NCBI GenBank assembly: GCA_016808115.1
Contig: JAEQBH010001838.1
Coordinates: 310,001-374,000 of the forward strand
Reading direction: 5' to 3'
Length of the DNA: 64,000 bases
Source of the DNA: Tetrastigma voinierianum
Lineage: Eukaryota; Streptophyta; Magnoliopsida; Vitales; Vitaceae
Positions 49,233 to 59,420 of the stretch are shown piece by piece (the stretch's first letter is position 1; every line of letters starts with the position of its first letter). Below the pieces are notes generated by a model that was not told where the DNA came from, searched no databases, and saw nothing but the letters and a program-made list of their open reading frames with translations. A program made the translations under genes and the position numbers.

Positions 49233-49550
49233 GTTGGCAAAATTATGGAGAAGGAGAAGAGAATGGGCAGAGTTGGAAGTACATACCTTCCCCAGTGGGG
49301 GATCTTTCCAACTTATAGGGTTTGGTTTACGAAATCCCCTCCTTCCTTCTCGGGGTAGGATTCTATCTCCTCCTAATTTAAGGAAGGAAATATTCTTTTC
49401 CTTATCGATGACTAGTTCTTCCTTATTGGGGATTGCTTTTCCCTTTTCCAGGATTATCTCTCCAAGGAGTGTAAGATTTAGAAGCCGGTAAATTCGCTGA
49501 TATGACCGCTTTTACGGATTTTCCACTTCTATGTGCTTATTCGAAACATA
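49233..49550 (-). repeat. Tat-2 3' LTR, promoter part
   Basis: On the minus strand a TATA-like cctataag at about 49320, followed by a pyrimidine-rich leader (ctcttctccttctcc) running into the insertion site. Continues at 45861. Confidence 0.4.
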
Positions 49551-49559
49551 CTTCCATTT

Positions 49560-49886
49560 GGGGTGGAATGGCCGGCTGGTGGACTTGAAGTCCCAGATCG
49601 GTCTCCTTGAGCAAGCAATGGAAGAGTTTATCCCAACTTTCCCGGGCGGCCTCCATAGATTCTCCGACTGGTAATAGACAGAGAGGAGCACTATTCTTTT
49701 GTTGGTAGGGATGCGACTACTACTGCTAAGGCATCCACATTTTCGTTTGAACCCCTTGGGATATGCTCAAGCTTTCAAGATGCGAAGCTTTCTATTCAAA
49801 GCTTAACTAGGCATTTATACTTGGCCATGCGCTGGTCCCCGTGTTTCGTATTCCCTGTTTACTTGCTCGACAACTAACTAAGAGTC
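49560..49886 (-). pseudogene. Tat-2 RNase H, C-terminal part
   Basis: The minus-strand reading begins LVVEQVNREYETRG, the block that follows SDSQ in the second RNase H-like domain of Tat pol, and continues with shifts to an EQVDALA-type region and a VYYQSE segment (about 49670). Removing the solo LTR and one copy of GAGTC joins this in frame to 51389 onward. Confidence 0.7.
49882..49886. repeat. Target-site duplication GAGTC, left
   Basis: Equals 51389-51393. Confidence 0.85.
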
Positions 49887-51388
49887 TGATTACTACCCAA
49901 ATAGTGTTGTTTCATACCCTTAACACTCCAAGTTTTAAGCACTTTTTGTGTAGTAATCGTATAGTGCTAGTTGGCATGTTAAGGACCTAGCAGGTTACTA
50001 ATCAAATTTTGTGGCAAGTTTGGTTGTTTTTAGGAATTTGTATATCTTGAAGACGAGGGTTGAGTCAAGGCATGAAGAATCCGGTTGGAGTTCGGAGCAC
50101 GAGCTAGAAAGCAAAAGCGGTGATGTAGTGCTTGACCTTGTGACATTCGCAAGGGTTGCGAAATTTCGTAGCCCTTGTGAATTTTTGCAGGGCTTGCGAA
50201 AATTCGCAGCCCTTGCAAATTTTCATAGGGCTTGCGAAAATTCGTAACCCCTGCAAAAACTCCTGCAAACTTTGACTTTTTGTATTTTTTGTTATTCTTA
50301 CTAGCTTGTCCTCATGTAATAGTGTTATGAGTTGTAAATTTTGGTAATTTGTAATGGGTTTGGTGGTATGAAACACTCCAGAGAAGACTTTGTAGATATT
50401 GAGTTCAACATTCAGTAATAGATTTTTGAAAAGCTTGCTAAGGAAGCTTCCGTTTTCTCTCCTTTTCTCATTCTTTTTCTCGACAGCCAAATAACCTCTG
50501 AGAAGAGGAGGAACGACTAAACCCTTCGTTTCCTTGGAGTAAAGGAAACTAGGTAAAGGTGCCGGATGCAAAGGTGGGGGTTTTCCATGTTTTAACAGAG
50601 GTATTTTCCACCATTAATGGTTTCTTTTCAAATATTGGTTTTAATCCATTCGGGTTACCTTGAATGATCCATACTTGATAAGCTTTTAGGGTTCAATGGA
50701 TGCTTATTGCTAGATCTATTGACATTCGTTAGTTATCATTTATGGGTCATTGGAAGGCGATTCAAGGTGATGTTTTTATTTCCTTCAAATCCTAGGTTCG
50801 ATCCCTTCAAGTCACCTTGAATGGTTATTATTTGGTAAGCTCTCAGGTCTCCTTGGATACTTATTGCTAGATCCAGTGATGTTCATCAGTTATCATTTAT
50901 GGACAATTGGAAGGTGAGTCAAGGAGATGTTCTTCACTATCCGAGACCATTAATGGGAAGAAAATACCATTTTTTCAAGGATATTTATTTTGGGTAAGTT
51001 ATTATAGCTAAACCAAGAACCGATTCAGGAGACAACTATATGTTATCCTCCCCATTGCGAGGAAAAGACCAAGGAAAACCCCTCATTTGCCTAAGGAACC
51101 TGAAACCTAGTGACCTGGAACTCCAAGGACTTTCTTCTTTTTACATTTTATCGTGATTTTACTTTCTTCTTTATTTTTATTTTTATTTTCTCTCTAAAAT
51201 CCACTCTTTTTATCCTGACCCAATATCGAATGAAATCTTAGTTTAAGCCTCAATGTTAGTCATTTCCATGAAGAAAACCCATATCTGTGGACGATCCTAA
51301 AACCACTATACTATAGTAACTATGGTACGCTAGTATGAGGTGTTAGGTTATAAATTTTGTTGATTAACACCCTACGGGCGACGAATCA
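49887..51388 (+). mobile_element. Solo LTR, second Athila-like family
   Basis: Begins tgattactacccaaatagtg, ends gggcgacgaatca, 1502 bp, flanked by GAGTC. The start has the same layout as the family at 47146 (TGATTA, then a ccctta, then a second tagtaatc near +60), with different sequence. It has a palindromic zone at 50148-50262 and a gtggacgatcctaaaacc tail of a type I associate with Athila elements. It interrupts the Tat-2 RNase H domain. Confidence 0.82.
50148..50262. repeat. Alternating ttgcgaaa / ttcgcagccc repeats
   Basis: At least six units of gggcttgcgaaaattcgc type in alternating orientation about 20 bp apart. Confidence 0.8.
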
Positions 51389-51393
51389 GAGTC
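51389..51393. repeat. Target-site duplication GAGTC, right
   Basis: Equals 49882-49886. Confidence 0.85.
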
Positions 51394-52090
51394 ACTTTGT
51401 ATGATGATCTTTTACGAGGGATCTGGTGCGAGATGTCCCGGTTTAGAATTTAGCCACCATATTTAAGCCTCATTATTTGACACGGGGATGTCTAACCATA
51501 TAGCCTGCTTTATCCTTTCCCCGGTTGGGGCTTTAAGTTGCAAGCCAACACCGGCTCCCATTTTTTGGGAAGCGCCGTCCACACTAAAGATCCACCAGTC
51601 AGCATTTCCCGAGTCCGCGTCTTATTGAGGAACCTTTGCTAAAAAGTCCGCCAATATCTGTCCCTTTTTTGCCAAGCGAGGTTTGTATTGGATGCTAAAC
51701 TTGCTTAATTCAATAGCCCATCGGGCCATCCTCCCCAACAAGTTGGGTTTATGTATGGTGCTTCTCAAAGGGGGATTGGTCAACACTACGATAGGGTGTG
51801 CTTGGAAGTAAGGGTGGAGTTTTTTAGCCACCACGCGGAGAACCAGTGCTGTCTGCTCGCAACGGGTATATCGAGTCTCTAACTCATAGAGATATTTTCT
51901 TACGAAGAACACTGATTTTTGTTTCCAGTTTTCATCTTCTTTGAATAAAGCTGCACTCACTGAGACATCAGAAACTGCTAGGTAAAGATAGAGTGTATCA
52001 CCTACCTCGAGGCTAGCCAGAATTGGTGGTTCGGTGAGATATTGCTTGATTGCTATGAAAGCATGGTCGCATTCCATGTTCTAGCCAGTC
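51389..52090 (-). pseudogene. Tat-2 RNase H domains
   Basis: The 52077-51622 reading is open for 151 codons: LYLYLAVSDVSVSAALFKE, an FFVRKYLYELETRYTRCEQ block, VVLTNPPLRSTIHKPNLLGR, RWAIELSKFSIQYKPR and ILADFLAK, all typical of Tat RNase H. Beyond a shift, 51600-51400 carries the second domain (a DGASxxxGAGVGLQLK-like stretch and a NNEA motif), up to the insertion point at 51393. Confidence 0.85.
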
Positions 52091-52199
52091 TGTTTGGCCC
52101 CTTTTAGACTGGTAAAAATGGCTTTAATCAGTCTGTAAAACAAGAGATGAATCGTTCTAGAGCCGCCAACCAGCTAGTCAGTTGCTACACTCATTTTTG

Positions 52200-52860
52200 G
52201 CTTCAATCCCCCTTTGTGTCACCATAAAGCCCAAAAACTTTCCTGAACTGACTCCGAACGCACATTTTAGGGGATTGAGTTTCATACCGTATGTGCGCAA
52301 CAACTTAAAATTTTCTTATTGGTGCTTCTTATGATCGGGGTGTTCTTTGGATTTGACAAGCATATCATCGATATAGACTTCCATGGTCTTGCCCATCAGT
52401 GGTCGAAATATCTTTGTCACCAGTCTCTGATAGGTTGCTCTGGCATTCTTCAAGCCAAAGGGCATCACATTGTAGTAGTACAACCCGTGTGGTGTAATGA
52501 AGGCCGTTTTCTCCACATCAGGCGAGTGCATAGGAATCTGGTGGTAGCCGGAGAAAGCGTCAAGAAATGACAGCATCCCATGCCCAGCTGAGGCATCAAC
52601 AATCTGATCTATTCATGGTAGGGAGAAGCTATCTTTTAGACATGCTTCATTGAGGTCCATGTAGTCCACGCACTCTCCATTTACCGCCCTTCTTTGGGAC
52701 CACCACCACATTGGTAAGCCATTCAGGATACTTTACCTCTCTGAGGAAACCTGCTCTCAGAAGATTGTCTACCTTTGTCAGAATAATCTGATGGCGATCC
52801 GGATGGAAACGCCTTACTTTCTGTCTCACAGGTTTTGCTGAGGGGATAGGATAACATTCA
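52200..52860 (-). pseudogene. Tat-2 reverse transcriptase
   Basis: Minus strand: 52829-52647 with FHPDRHQIILTKVDNLLRAG, GFLREVKYPEWLTNVVVVPK and KGGKWRV; 52576-52316 with LSFLDAFSGYHQIPMHSPD, EKTAFITPHGLYYYNVMPFG, LKNARATYQRLV and the catalytic YIDD in VYIDDMLVKS. The metal-binding Asp pair is intact, but the two segments are in different frames, so the gene is dead. In function this would copy element RNA into DNA. Confidence 0.9.
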
Positions 52861-53395
52861 GTTTGTGAGAGGCCAACGTCGAGTCGATTTCGGTCATATC
52901 TGAGTGATTCCAGGCGAACACATCTATGCTTCCCAACAATACGCCTTCTCCAGGGGGATCACGGTAATGAATCATTCTCTTCATGCGACATGGGAGCGAG
53001 CGTAGTTGCTACATGGGAGTGTGATCTTCGAGGAGAGGACTATCTGAGCTCGTTCTCCCTTTCTATTCCCGCATGGATAATTGGTAGCACTATCGTGCTG
53101 CCAATTGACTGCTTAGAAGGTCAACCTACCCCACATTGGTTAAATAATTGACTGTCTGGTGATATGTTGAAGGGACGACCTTCATTAAGTGTAGCCAAGT
53201 CCCACCTACTATGCAATTGTAAAGCCCGAAGTCTTCGACGATTGAGAACAAAACTTGCTGAGTGACTGGCCCTGCTTGTATAGGAAACATGATGTCTCCC
53301 AATGTCGTGGTTGTTGTGCCGTTGAAACTAGAGAGGATTCACTCGACTGAGTTTAACATTCCTGAGGAAAGCTTCATCTGGTTAAAGGCAGGTAG
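52861..53395 (-). pseudogene. Tat-2 protease-RT connector
   Basis: By position between protease and RT; frames broken, a few fragments only (for example AFAWNHSDMTEI-like near 52880-52915, the known lead-in to Tat RT). Confidence 0.55.
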
Positions 53396-53773
53396 CTACA
53401 ATAAGTCTACGGTGTTGCCAGGATCTATTAGCACCATGTGCACATTAAAACCGCTAATACATAGGGTGAGCACAAGTGCATCATAATGGGGCATAATGAC
53501 CCTGTTCGGGTTTACCGGGGGAAAGGATATGGGGTCATCTATCGGCTTGGTTTCTTCACGACTGCCTCCCATATGGATAGCATTTACCCAAGCCTTGACT
53601 GTGGCCGCTCTCAAGAGCTTTTTCTGTTGGTGCTTCGATTGGTACTGGTCATCAAACGGGCCTCCCAGTATATAATTTATGGCCGGTCTAGATTCTGATG
53701 GGGCGACCATGCCGGTTGTAATTTTGTCTGTTGTTAGCCCAGATTCCACCCCACGAGTCAACTTCCTTGACAT
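53396..53773 (-). pseudogene. Tat-2 aspartic protease
   Basis: 125-codon minus-strand reading with INYILGGPFDDQ, a PHYDALVLTLCISGFNVHMV block and the active-site region VLIDPGNTVDLL, where DPG is the catalytic Asp-x-Gly variant. It would cut the gag-pol polyprotein. The reading stops right after the active site. Confidence 0.85.
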
Positions 53774-53942
53774 ATCTTATGAGGTGCCCCGCTTTGATTA
53801 GTCTTTCCATTAGGAATTTTTTAGGCTTCAGCACTTGTTGGTCTCGTGCTCATGATCTCTGTGATAATCTCATTGTAGAAATGGGTTTCTCTGAGAGGGA
53901 TTCGTCTGGATCGGTGCGGGCCATTTGAAATTTGGCAAGTCA
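53774..53942 (-). pseudogene. Tat-2 end of gag, cut by the Tekay array
   Basis: Minus strand: LAKFQMARTDPDESLSEKP at the cut, then a degenerate zinc-knuckle region and, after a shift, a KFLMERLIKAGHLIRYV block typical of Tat gag ends. Confidence 0.7.
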
Positions 53943-54646
53943 TGTAACACCCCAAATTATACCCTAGTAGTTTATTACAGTTTAGAGGTATAATAAAAGT
54001 AAAACTTGTTTTTTTCCGGAATTTAAGTGCTAAGAGTGAAAAATGATAAACCCATAATTTATCCAAGAGTCAAGGGTATAATGGTCAATTACAAAATAAG
54101 GACTCAAAAGACATTATGTAAGAAGATTATATGCTATTATGAAATAATGATAAGTGATTTGCAAATAGAATGAACTTTGAGGGGCTAAATAGCAAAAGGG
54201 AAAAACTTAAGCCAAAAATGAGATTTTTGCCAAACATGGCCTTATAACAAAAATGGATAAGACCACATTTTGTCTCATAGAACAAGGGAGATCTCATTTT
54301 GGCTTAAGGGAGAGTTAGGGCACAGTTTGGAAGATGAGAAGGGAGAAAAACGGGAGAAGAAAGGAAGAAGAAAGAAGAAGAAGAGAAAAAGGAAAAGAAA
54401 AGCTAAAAAGGAAAGCTTTGAAACTTTAAGGTTAGGAAAATCCTAATTTCCTCCATCTATGGGTATATTTTGATTTAGGGTTTGAAGTTTGGTTAAGGTT
54501 TGAGATTTCCTTATTCTATTTTATGTTTGTTTGTGTTGTGCTTTTGTTTTGGATCCTCAATGGAAGAGTTTGTGTGAAAAACGAGTTAAGGTTTGTATGG
54601 GTCGGAGGTGCTGTCCGTTTTTTTTTCAACTCTTGCTATTTTATGA

Positions 54647-55330
54647 CCATAACTTGGCCATTAGACATCCAAATTAAGTGATTCAAATTTCTGTGTAATC
54701 TAGACTTCTTGTAGAATAACTCTCAAGAAGGAAGTGTAATCAGATTCGGACCCTAAGGTGCCTAGTAAATTCGGAACCCGCATCTTAGCTTAAAGGTAAG
54801 CTTCTGAGTTTATTCTCCGATTTTAGTACAGTCTTGGTGTTTGAGTCATAAGTTGAGTTTTACTCATCCAAATTGAGTATTTCAAAATTTTGTGTAATCT
54901 AGACTTTTGGGAGAATAGCTTTCATGAAAAGAGTGTTGCAAAATTGTGTTGGGAGTGTCCTTTGCTAAGGACCATTTTATGTAAAATGGATATGATAGAA
55001 TTATAGGGAAAGTGCTATCAAAATTTCCCTAGAACCCGTTTTCTTGTACTGGCCATAACATGGCCTCCTAACCTCCAAATTGGATAATTCTAGTTGGGGA
55101 AGAACCTTAAGAGGTAGACCTACAAAGATCTAGAAGGTACCGAGAAGCAATTCTACACCTAAGTCCCCTATTTTTGAGACTGAAGTGAAGATACGGGTTT
55201 TGATTTCTTAACATGGCTAGGTTCTATATTTTGGCCATAAGTTAAGTCATAATGATCCAAATGAGATGATTCTAATTTCTATTGAAAATAGGCTCATAGA
55301 ATTACGATATGTCTTGTTTGTTCCCAAAAA
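54647..55330 (+). repeat. Four LTR modules spaced about 180-207 bp
   Basis: ccataacttggcc at 54647, tcataagttgag at 54846, ccataacatggcc at 55053, ccataagttaag at 55235. Each is followed by a (c/t)tccaaattgag(t/g)gattc-like element, and mostly by an atctagactt..agaat(a/t)ac part. The right LTR has them at about 61971, 62169, 62378 and 62555. Confidence 0.8.
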
Positions 55331-55577
55331 ATTGTGCAAGTGAAGGTGAAAAATCTATCTTTGGGTGGGAAGAACATTTCCTATAATTTGACCTCTTTGG
55401 CAAAAATGCATTGTTAATGCATGATAGTTATGATTTGAACATGTTGATGTGTATGAAGAAATTACGGTCATAAGAATTGACTTGGAAAATAATATGAATG
55501 AGGTTAGACCTCTGTAAAATGTTCTGAATCACATATAATTGTATATCTGCTTAAGACTGGATAGTGAATAAATAGGG

Positions 55578-55683
55578 TTTAGTGCTTCGGCACTCTTGAT
55601 TAGTGCTATAGAACTCTTATTTAGTGCTTCGGCACTCCTGATTAGTGCTATGACGCTCCTGTTTAGTGCTTCGGTACTCCTGT
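55578..55683 (+). repeat. 21-bp hairpin repeat, five copies
   Basis: Unit tttagtgcttcggcactcct; each unit contains the self-complementary agtgc-ttcg-gcact. Copies start at about 55578, 55599, 55620, 55642 and 55662. Four diverged copies in the right LTR at 62926-63008. Confidence 0.9.
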
Positions 55684-55908
55684 ACTGTACTGTACCTACA
55701 GGTACCTACTGTACCTACTGTAACGTGTACTTGTTATTCATTCTTACTGGTCTATGCAAGCAAACATTTATATGAAAAGTACATGAACAAGGACAAGTAT
55801 GCTTATGAAAATAAGAATTTATGATGCGTCAACAAACTTCTATATCATACTGTAGTGTATCCTCAGGTACCTTCTATTTCGAACTATAAGATATGTACTC
55901 CTGCGAGA

Positions 55909-55987
55909 GATGAATATAATGATCTGCAAAGGATATGTACATGTGTGTGTGTGAGATGAATATAATGATCTGCAAAGGATATGTACA

Positions 55988-55996
<9 letters not shown>
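55909..55996 (+). repeat. 44-bp tandem duplication, left LTR only
   Basis: gatgaatataatgatctgca and the following 24 bases occur twice (55909 and 55953). The right LTR has one copy (63226). Confidence 0.9.
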
Positions 55997-56066
<70 letters not shown>

Positions 56067-56090
56067 TTATTATTTATTTATTTATTTATG
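55988..56090. repeat. (TG)n(TA)n(TTTA)n microsatellite
   Basis: Compound array. Shorter counterpart in the right LTR at about 63255-63308. The small plus-strand ORF over it is an artefact. Confidence 0.95.
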
Positions 56091-56636
56091 AACCTGATAA
56101 GCATGAAAATGGTTAAATATAATTACCTGAAATAATATTGCATGCTTGTTTACTATATTTGAGAATAGTTATAAGTGGTTTTGTTTTTATGTATTTTCCT
56201 CACTAAGCTATAAGCTTAGCATGGGTGTTAAATCCATGTAGGTGCTGAAGAAGTTGTAAGGGACATCCCGCATTCGTCAAGGCCAACAAAGCCTTAGGAG
56301 CCCCCTTTGTAGGATCCTATTCTTTTTGTAATAGAAGTGGTTGTGTAATATTTTTTTTGTTATAGTAAAACTTGTATTGATACAAGTAATTTATTTTTAG
56401 ACTCAAGCATATGTACAAGATTTTTTAAACACCACTATGGTGGTAGTTTTACTTAGTTATATATATTTTGTAGTCTTGAATTTTTATAATTCAGAATTTT
56501 GAAGTATGATTATGTCATTTTTTACTTTTTTCTTGAGTTGTTCTTAATTATTTGCTAAAGGCAGGTTTACAGGTCTCAGCTTTATGTGGCGTCCCCTCAC
56601 TTGCCATAGTTATGGGGTAGGGGTGTTACAATTTAG

Positions 56637-56648
56637 TGGTATCAGAGC
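56637..56648 (+). other. Primer-binding site for initiator tRNA-Met
   Basis: tggtatcagagc, 6 bp after the left LTR. Confidence 0.95.
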
Positions 56649-56741
56649 CTAGGTTTAGGCGTTTCTTGAATAGTTCATAAGTTAAAAGTGTATGTGTATA
56701 GTATTGTATTGGCCTAATGCGGATGTCCTTGTTTTTTGAAT

Positions 56742-57730
56742 ATGATGGATCAACCCCAGAACCCTGTTGAAGAGGCTACTGAAAGTGTTAATCCAAGAGA
56801 ACCAAGTCCCTCAGCCTCCGATCCTTCATAATCTATCAGAAGTGGCCGTGATATGCTTTCCGAGCCAACTGAAGCGTTGTTAAAGATTTCTCACGATATG
56901 GCTTGGGTTTTAGAGCTTTTAACCACCCCGAAAGCTCCGATTGATTCGGTAAAAAGACATGGAGCGGAGGAGTTCCATGGAACAAGTTTGGAAGAATCTA
57001 AAAAGGCTGATTACTAGCTAGAGAAGCTTTAGAGGATTTTGGAGGAATTAAAATGTCCTCCTGAGTAGAGGGTCTCATGTGCGGTCTCACTTTTGTAAAG
57101 TGGGGCCTATGATTGGTGGAAGCTTGTCTTAAGTAGTCCACATATGCTAGACCCGATGCCTTAGGATTTCTTTGTTCAAGAATTTCGAGCAAAATATGTT
57201 ACGGATTTGTATAAGGAAGTTAAGTGGAAGCAGTTCTTGAATTTTAGGCAGAGGAATCTATCTGTGGGCGAATATGAGAAGGAGTTTAGCCACCTCAGTA
57301 AGTATGCGCTGGAAGCAGTCCTCACCAAAGCGTTCCGGTGTAGGTAGTTTGAAGATGGATTAAATGAATCCATAAACAAGTATCTTGCACCTGTTACGTC
57401 TTTACAATAGGTGAATTTCTATTAGCTGGTGCAGGCAGTTATGAAAGTGGAAAAGTCTTAAGTAAGCAATAAGAAGAGGTTTTAGAAGAGAAAGTTTTTG
57501 AGGGAAGACTCCTCCTCAAGTAAAAGAGCTAGAGACAGTCAAGCTAAATCAATGTATAGTTCTATTGGTAGGGGAAGAAGACATGGGCATATAGCAACGC
57601 CTAGTTCTAGTAGAGGCATGTCACCGAGAGACGAAAGGAGAAAACCCGGGAATGCCCTCGTTACCCTGAAGTGGCGTGGTGTTCTGAGAAGGGTGACTGG
57701 AGGTGCCCGGATGTGGAAGTATGAATGAAT
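56742..57730 (+). pseudogene. Tekay-3 gag
   Basis: Starts at ATG 56742. Blocks: HGAEEFHGTSLEESKKADY (capsid N-part), a CAVSLL..GAYDWWKLV block, FFVQEFRAKYVTDLYKEVKW, FLNFRQRNLSVGEYEKEFSH, LSKYALEAVL, FEDGLNESINKY, then a basic tail (KRARDSQAKS) and a degenerate zinc-knuckle (CPRYPEVAWC) near 57650. Interrupted by about ten in-frame stops, nearly all TAG or TAA where the family has glutamine, or TAG where it has tryptophan. Read through the stops, the frame holds well to about 57.5 kb, so damage is mostly point mutation. Confidence 0.88.
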
Positions 57731-57899
57731 TTCTTGGTCGAGGGAATTAGGAGATGCTAGGAATCCTCGAGGGCGGTCGTGGAGTGGAGATATTGGCACC
57801 TCCGTTGATTCGTGATTGAGGCGGAGGTCGGGTGTGTCGCGACCAGGGGCAGTATTGTATCGAGGAGGCGTAGGGATGCCCATTTATTTCTTCTATACT

Positions 57900-58440
57900 T
57901 GTCCGAGCATGAGCATAAACTATGAAAGCTCATGAGGATCAAGATGCTCTTGAAGTTATAGCGGGTATTTTTTCTCTTTATGATATTGAGATGTATGCTT
58001 TGATAGACCCTAGCTCTACTCATTTGTATATCTATACCGAGCATGTGTTTGATGGAATGCCATCAATAGAGCAATTACCATATGATATGCATGTGACCAA
58101 TCCCTTGGGGTATAGTGCTAATGTTAATAAAGCATATAAGAATTGCCCAATAGTGATTAATGATAGAGAGTTTCTCGCTGACATGATTGCTTTGCCTTTC
58201 CGTGAGTTTGATTTGATATTAGGGATGGATTGGTTGTCTAAGCATCGGGTCATAGTTTATTGTGATAAGAGATCGGTAGTGCTTAAATGTTCTGACTAGA
58301 CGGAAGTGAGAGTGTATGGTATTCGAGCTGGCCTATTGTTCAATGTTATTTCAATTATACAAGCCTGACGATTTTTGAGAAAAGGATGTGAGACCTTTTT
58401 GGCTTTGGTTCTTGACTCTAAAAGAGGTCAAATATAATTG
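57900..58440 (+). pseudogene. Tekay-3 protease
   Basis: The 57922-58299 reading carries YALIDPSSTHLYI, the active-site region with the usual glycine of Asp-Pro-Gly changed to serine (a G-to-A change), and then EFDLILGMDWLSKHRVIVYC, the conserved flap-to-end block leading to RT. The changed glycine alone should abolish activity. A stop TAG follows at a glutamine position (58297), then a frame change. Confidence 0.88.
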
Positions 58441-59420
58441 GAAAATATTATGATAGTAAGAGAATTTTCGGATGTATTTCCTGAAGAGTTGGCGGGTATT
58501 CCCCTTGAAAGAGAGGTGGATTTATCTATTGAGATTTTACCGGGAACAACTCTATTTCCAGAGCACCATATAGGATGGCTCCAATTGAGTTGAAAGAGCT
58601 AAAGATTCAACTATAAGAGCTTTTGGATAAAGGGTTGATCTGACCTAGTGTTTCTCTATTGGGTGCACCTGTTTTGTTCGTGAAAAAGAAAGATGGCACT
58701 CTACGGATGTGCATTGATTATCAGCAAATCAATAAGGTGACAGTGAAAAACAAGTACCCGTTGCCAAGAATTGAAGATCTATTTGATTAGTTAAAGGAGC
58801 AGGTGTCTTCTCTAAGATAGACCTACGATCATGGTACTATCAATTGCGAGTAAAAGATGTTGACATTCCGAAGACATCATTTAGGACCCGATATGGCCAT
58901 TATGAGTTTTTAGTAATGCCATTTGGGTTAACTAATGCACCGACGGCATTCATGGATTTGATGAATAGGGTGTTTCGACCCTATTTAGACCAGTTTGTGG
59001 TGGTGTTTATTGATGATATATTGGTATATTCCAGAGATGAGCATGAGCATGAGCAGCATCTACAAATAGTTCTATAGACTTTGAGAGAAAAGAAGTTGTA
59101 TGTCAAGCTTAGCAAGTGCGATTTTTGGCTAAAGGAAGTTTCATTCCTAGGCCATATTATAGCTGTAGAGGGTATAAGAGTTGATCCTGCTAAGATTGAA
59201 GCTGTGGTGAATTGGAAACTGCCCCGAAATGTGACCGAAGTGAGAAGTTTCTTAGGCCTAGCAGGATATTATAGAAGATTTGTGAAGGGATTCTCTGTCA
59301 TAGCTTCTCCACTCACCAAATTACTTAGAAATGAAGTAAAGTTTGAGTGGAGAGATAAATGTCAAGATAGTTTTGAGCAGTTGAAGGAAATGTTGGTTAA
59401 AGCACCAGTATTAACATAGC
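58441..59420 (+). pseudogene. Tekay-3 reverse transcriptase
   Basis: Blocks: REFSDVFPEELAGIPLEREV, MAPIELKELK, VKKKDGTLRMCIDYQQINKV, KYPLPRIEDL, then (58844-59077) FRTRYGHYEFLVMPFGLTNA, FRPYLDQFVVVFIDDILVYS with an intact FIDD catalytic pair at about 59006, and (59081-59419) KLYVKLSKCDFWLKEVSFLG and SFLGLAGYYRRFVKGFS. Stops: TAA 58615, TGA 58640, TAG 58788, TAG 59075 and TAG 59417, mainly at glutamine or arginine positions. A frameshift lies before 58844 (around 58.55 or 58.8 kb). Confidence 0.92.

Larger units (their letters stand above)
45715..53942 (-). mobile_element. Second Tat-lineage element (Tat-2), truncated host of later insertions
   Basis: Minus strand. Parts: 3' LTR fragments (about 45715-45861 and 49233-49550), end of RNase H (49560-49886), then RNase H, RT, protease and the end of gag (51389-53942). 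The 3' LTR is split by the solo LTR at 45862-49227, RNase H by the solo LTR at 49887-51388, and gag is cut by the Tekay array at 53943. Integrase is missing between RNase H and the LTR, so an internal deletion is likely. The rest of gag and the 5' LTR would lie beyond the window. The left border is an estimate (tgttggg at 45715). Confidence 0.65.
53943..56630 (+). repeat. Left LTR of Tekay-3
   Basis: tgtaacacccc ... gggtgttaca. It carries four diverged modules about 180-207 bp apart, a 21-bp hairpin array, a 44-bp duplication and a TG/TA microsatellite (see separate entries). The sequence near the 3' end (ttgccatagttatggggtag) is shared by both LTRs. Confidence 0.95.

Noticed and set aside
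52319..52570. 83-codon plus-strand ORF
   Set aside because: Opposite strand of the Tat-2 RT catalytic region, which is open in its own frame.
55935..56135. Plus-strand ORF of 66 codons
   Set aside because: A translation of the TG/TA/TTTA microsatellite.
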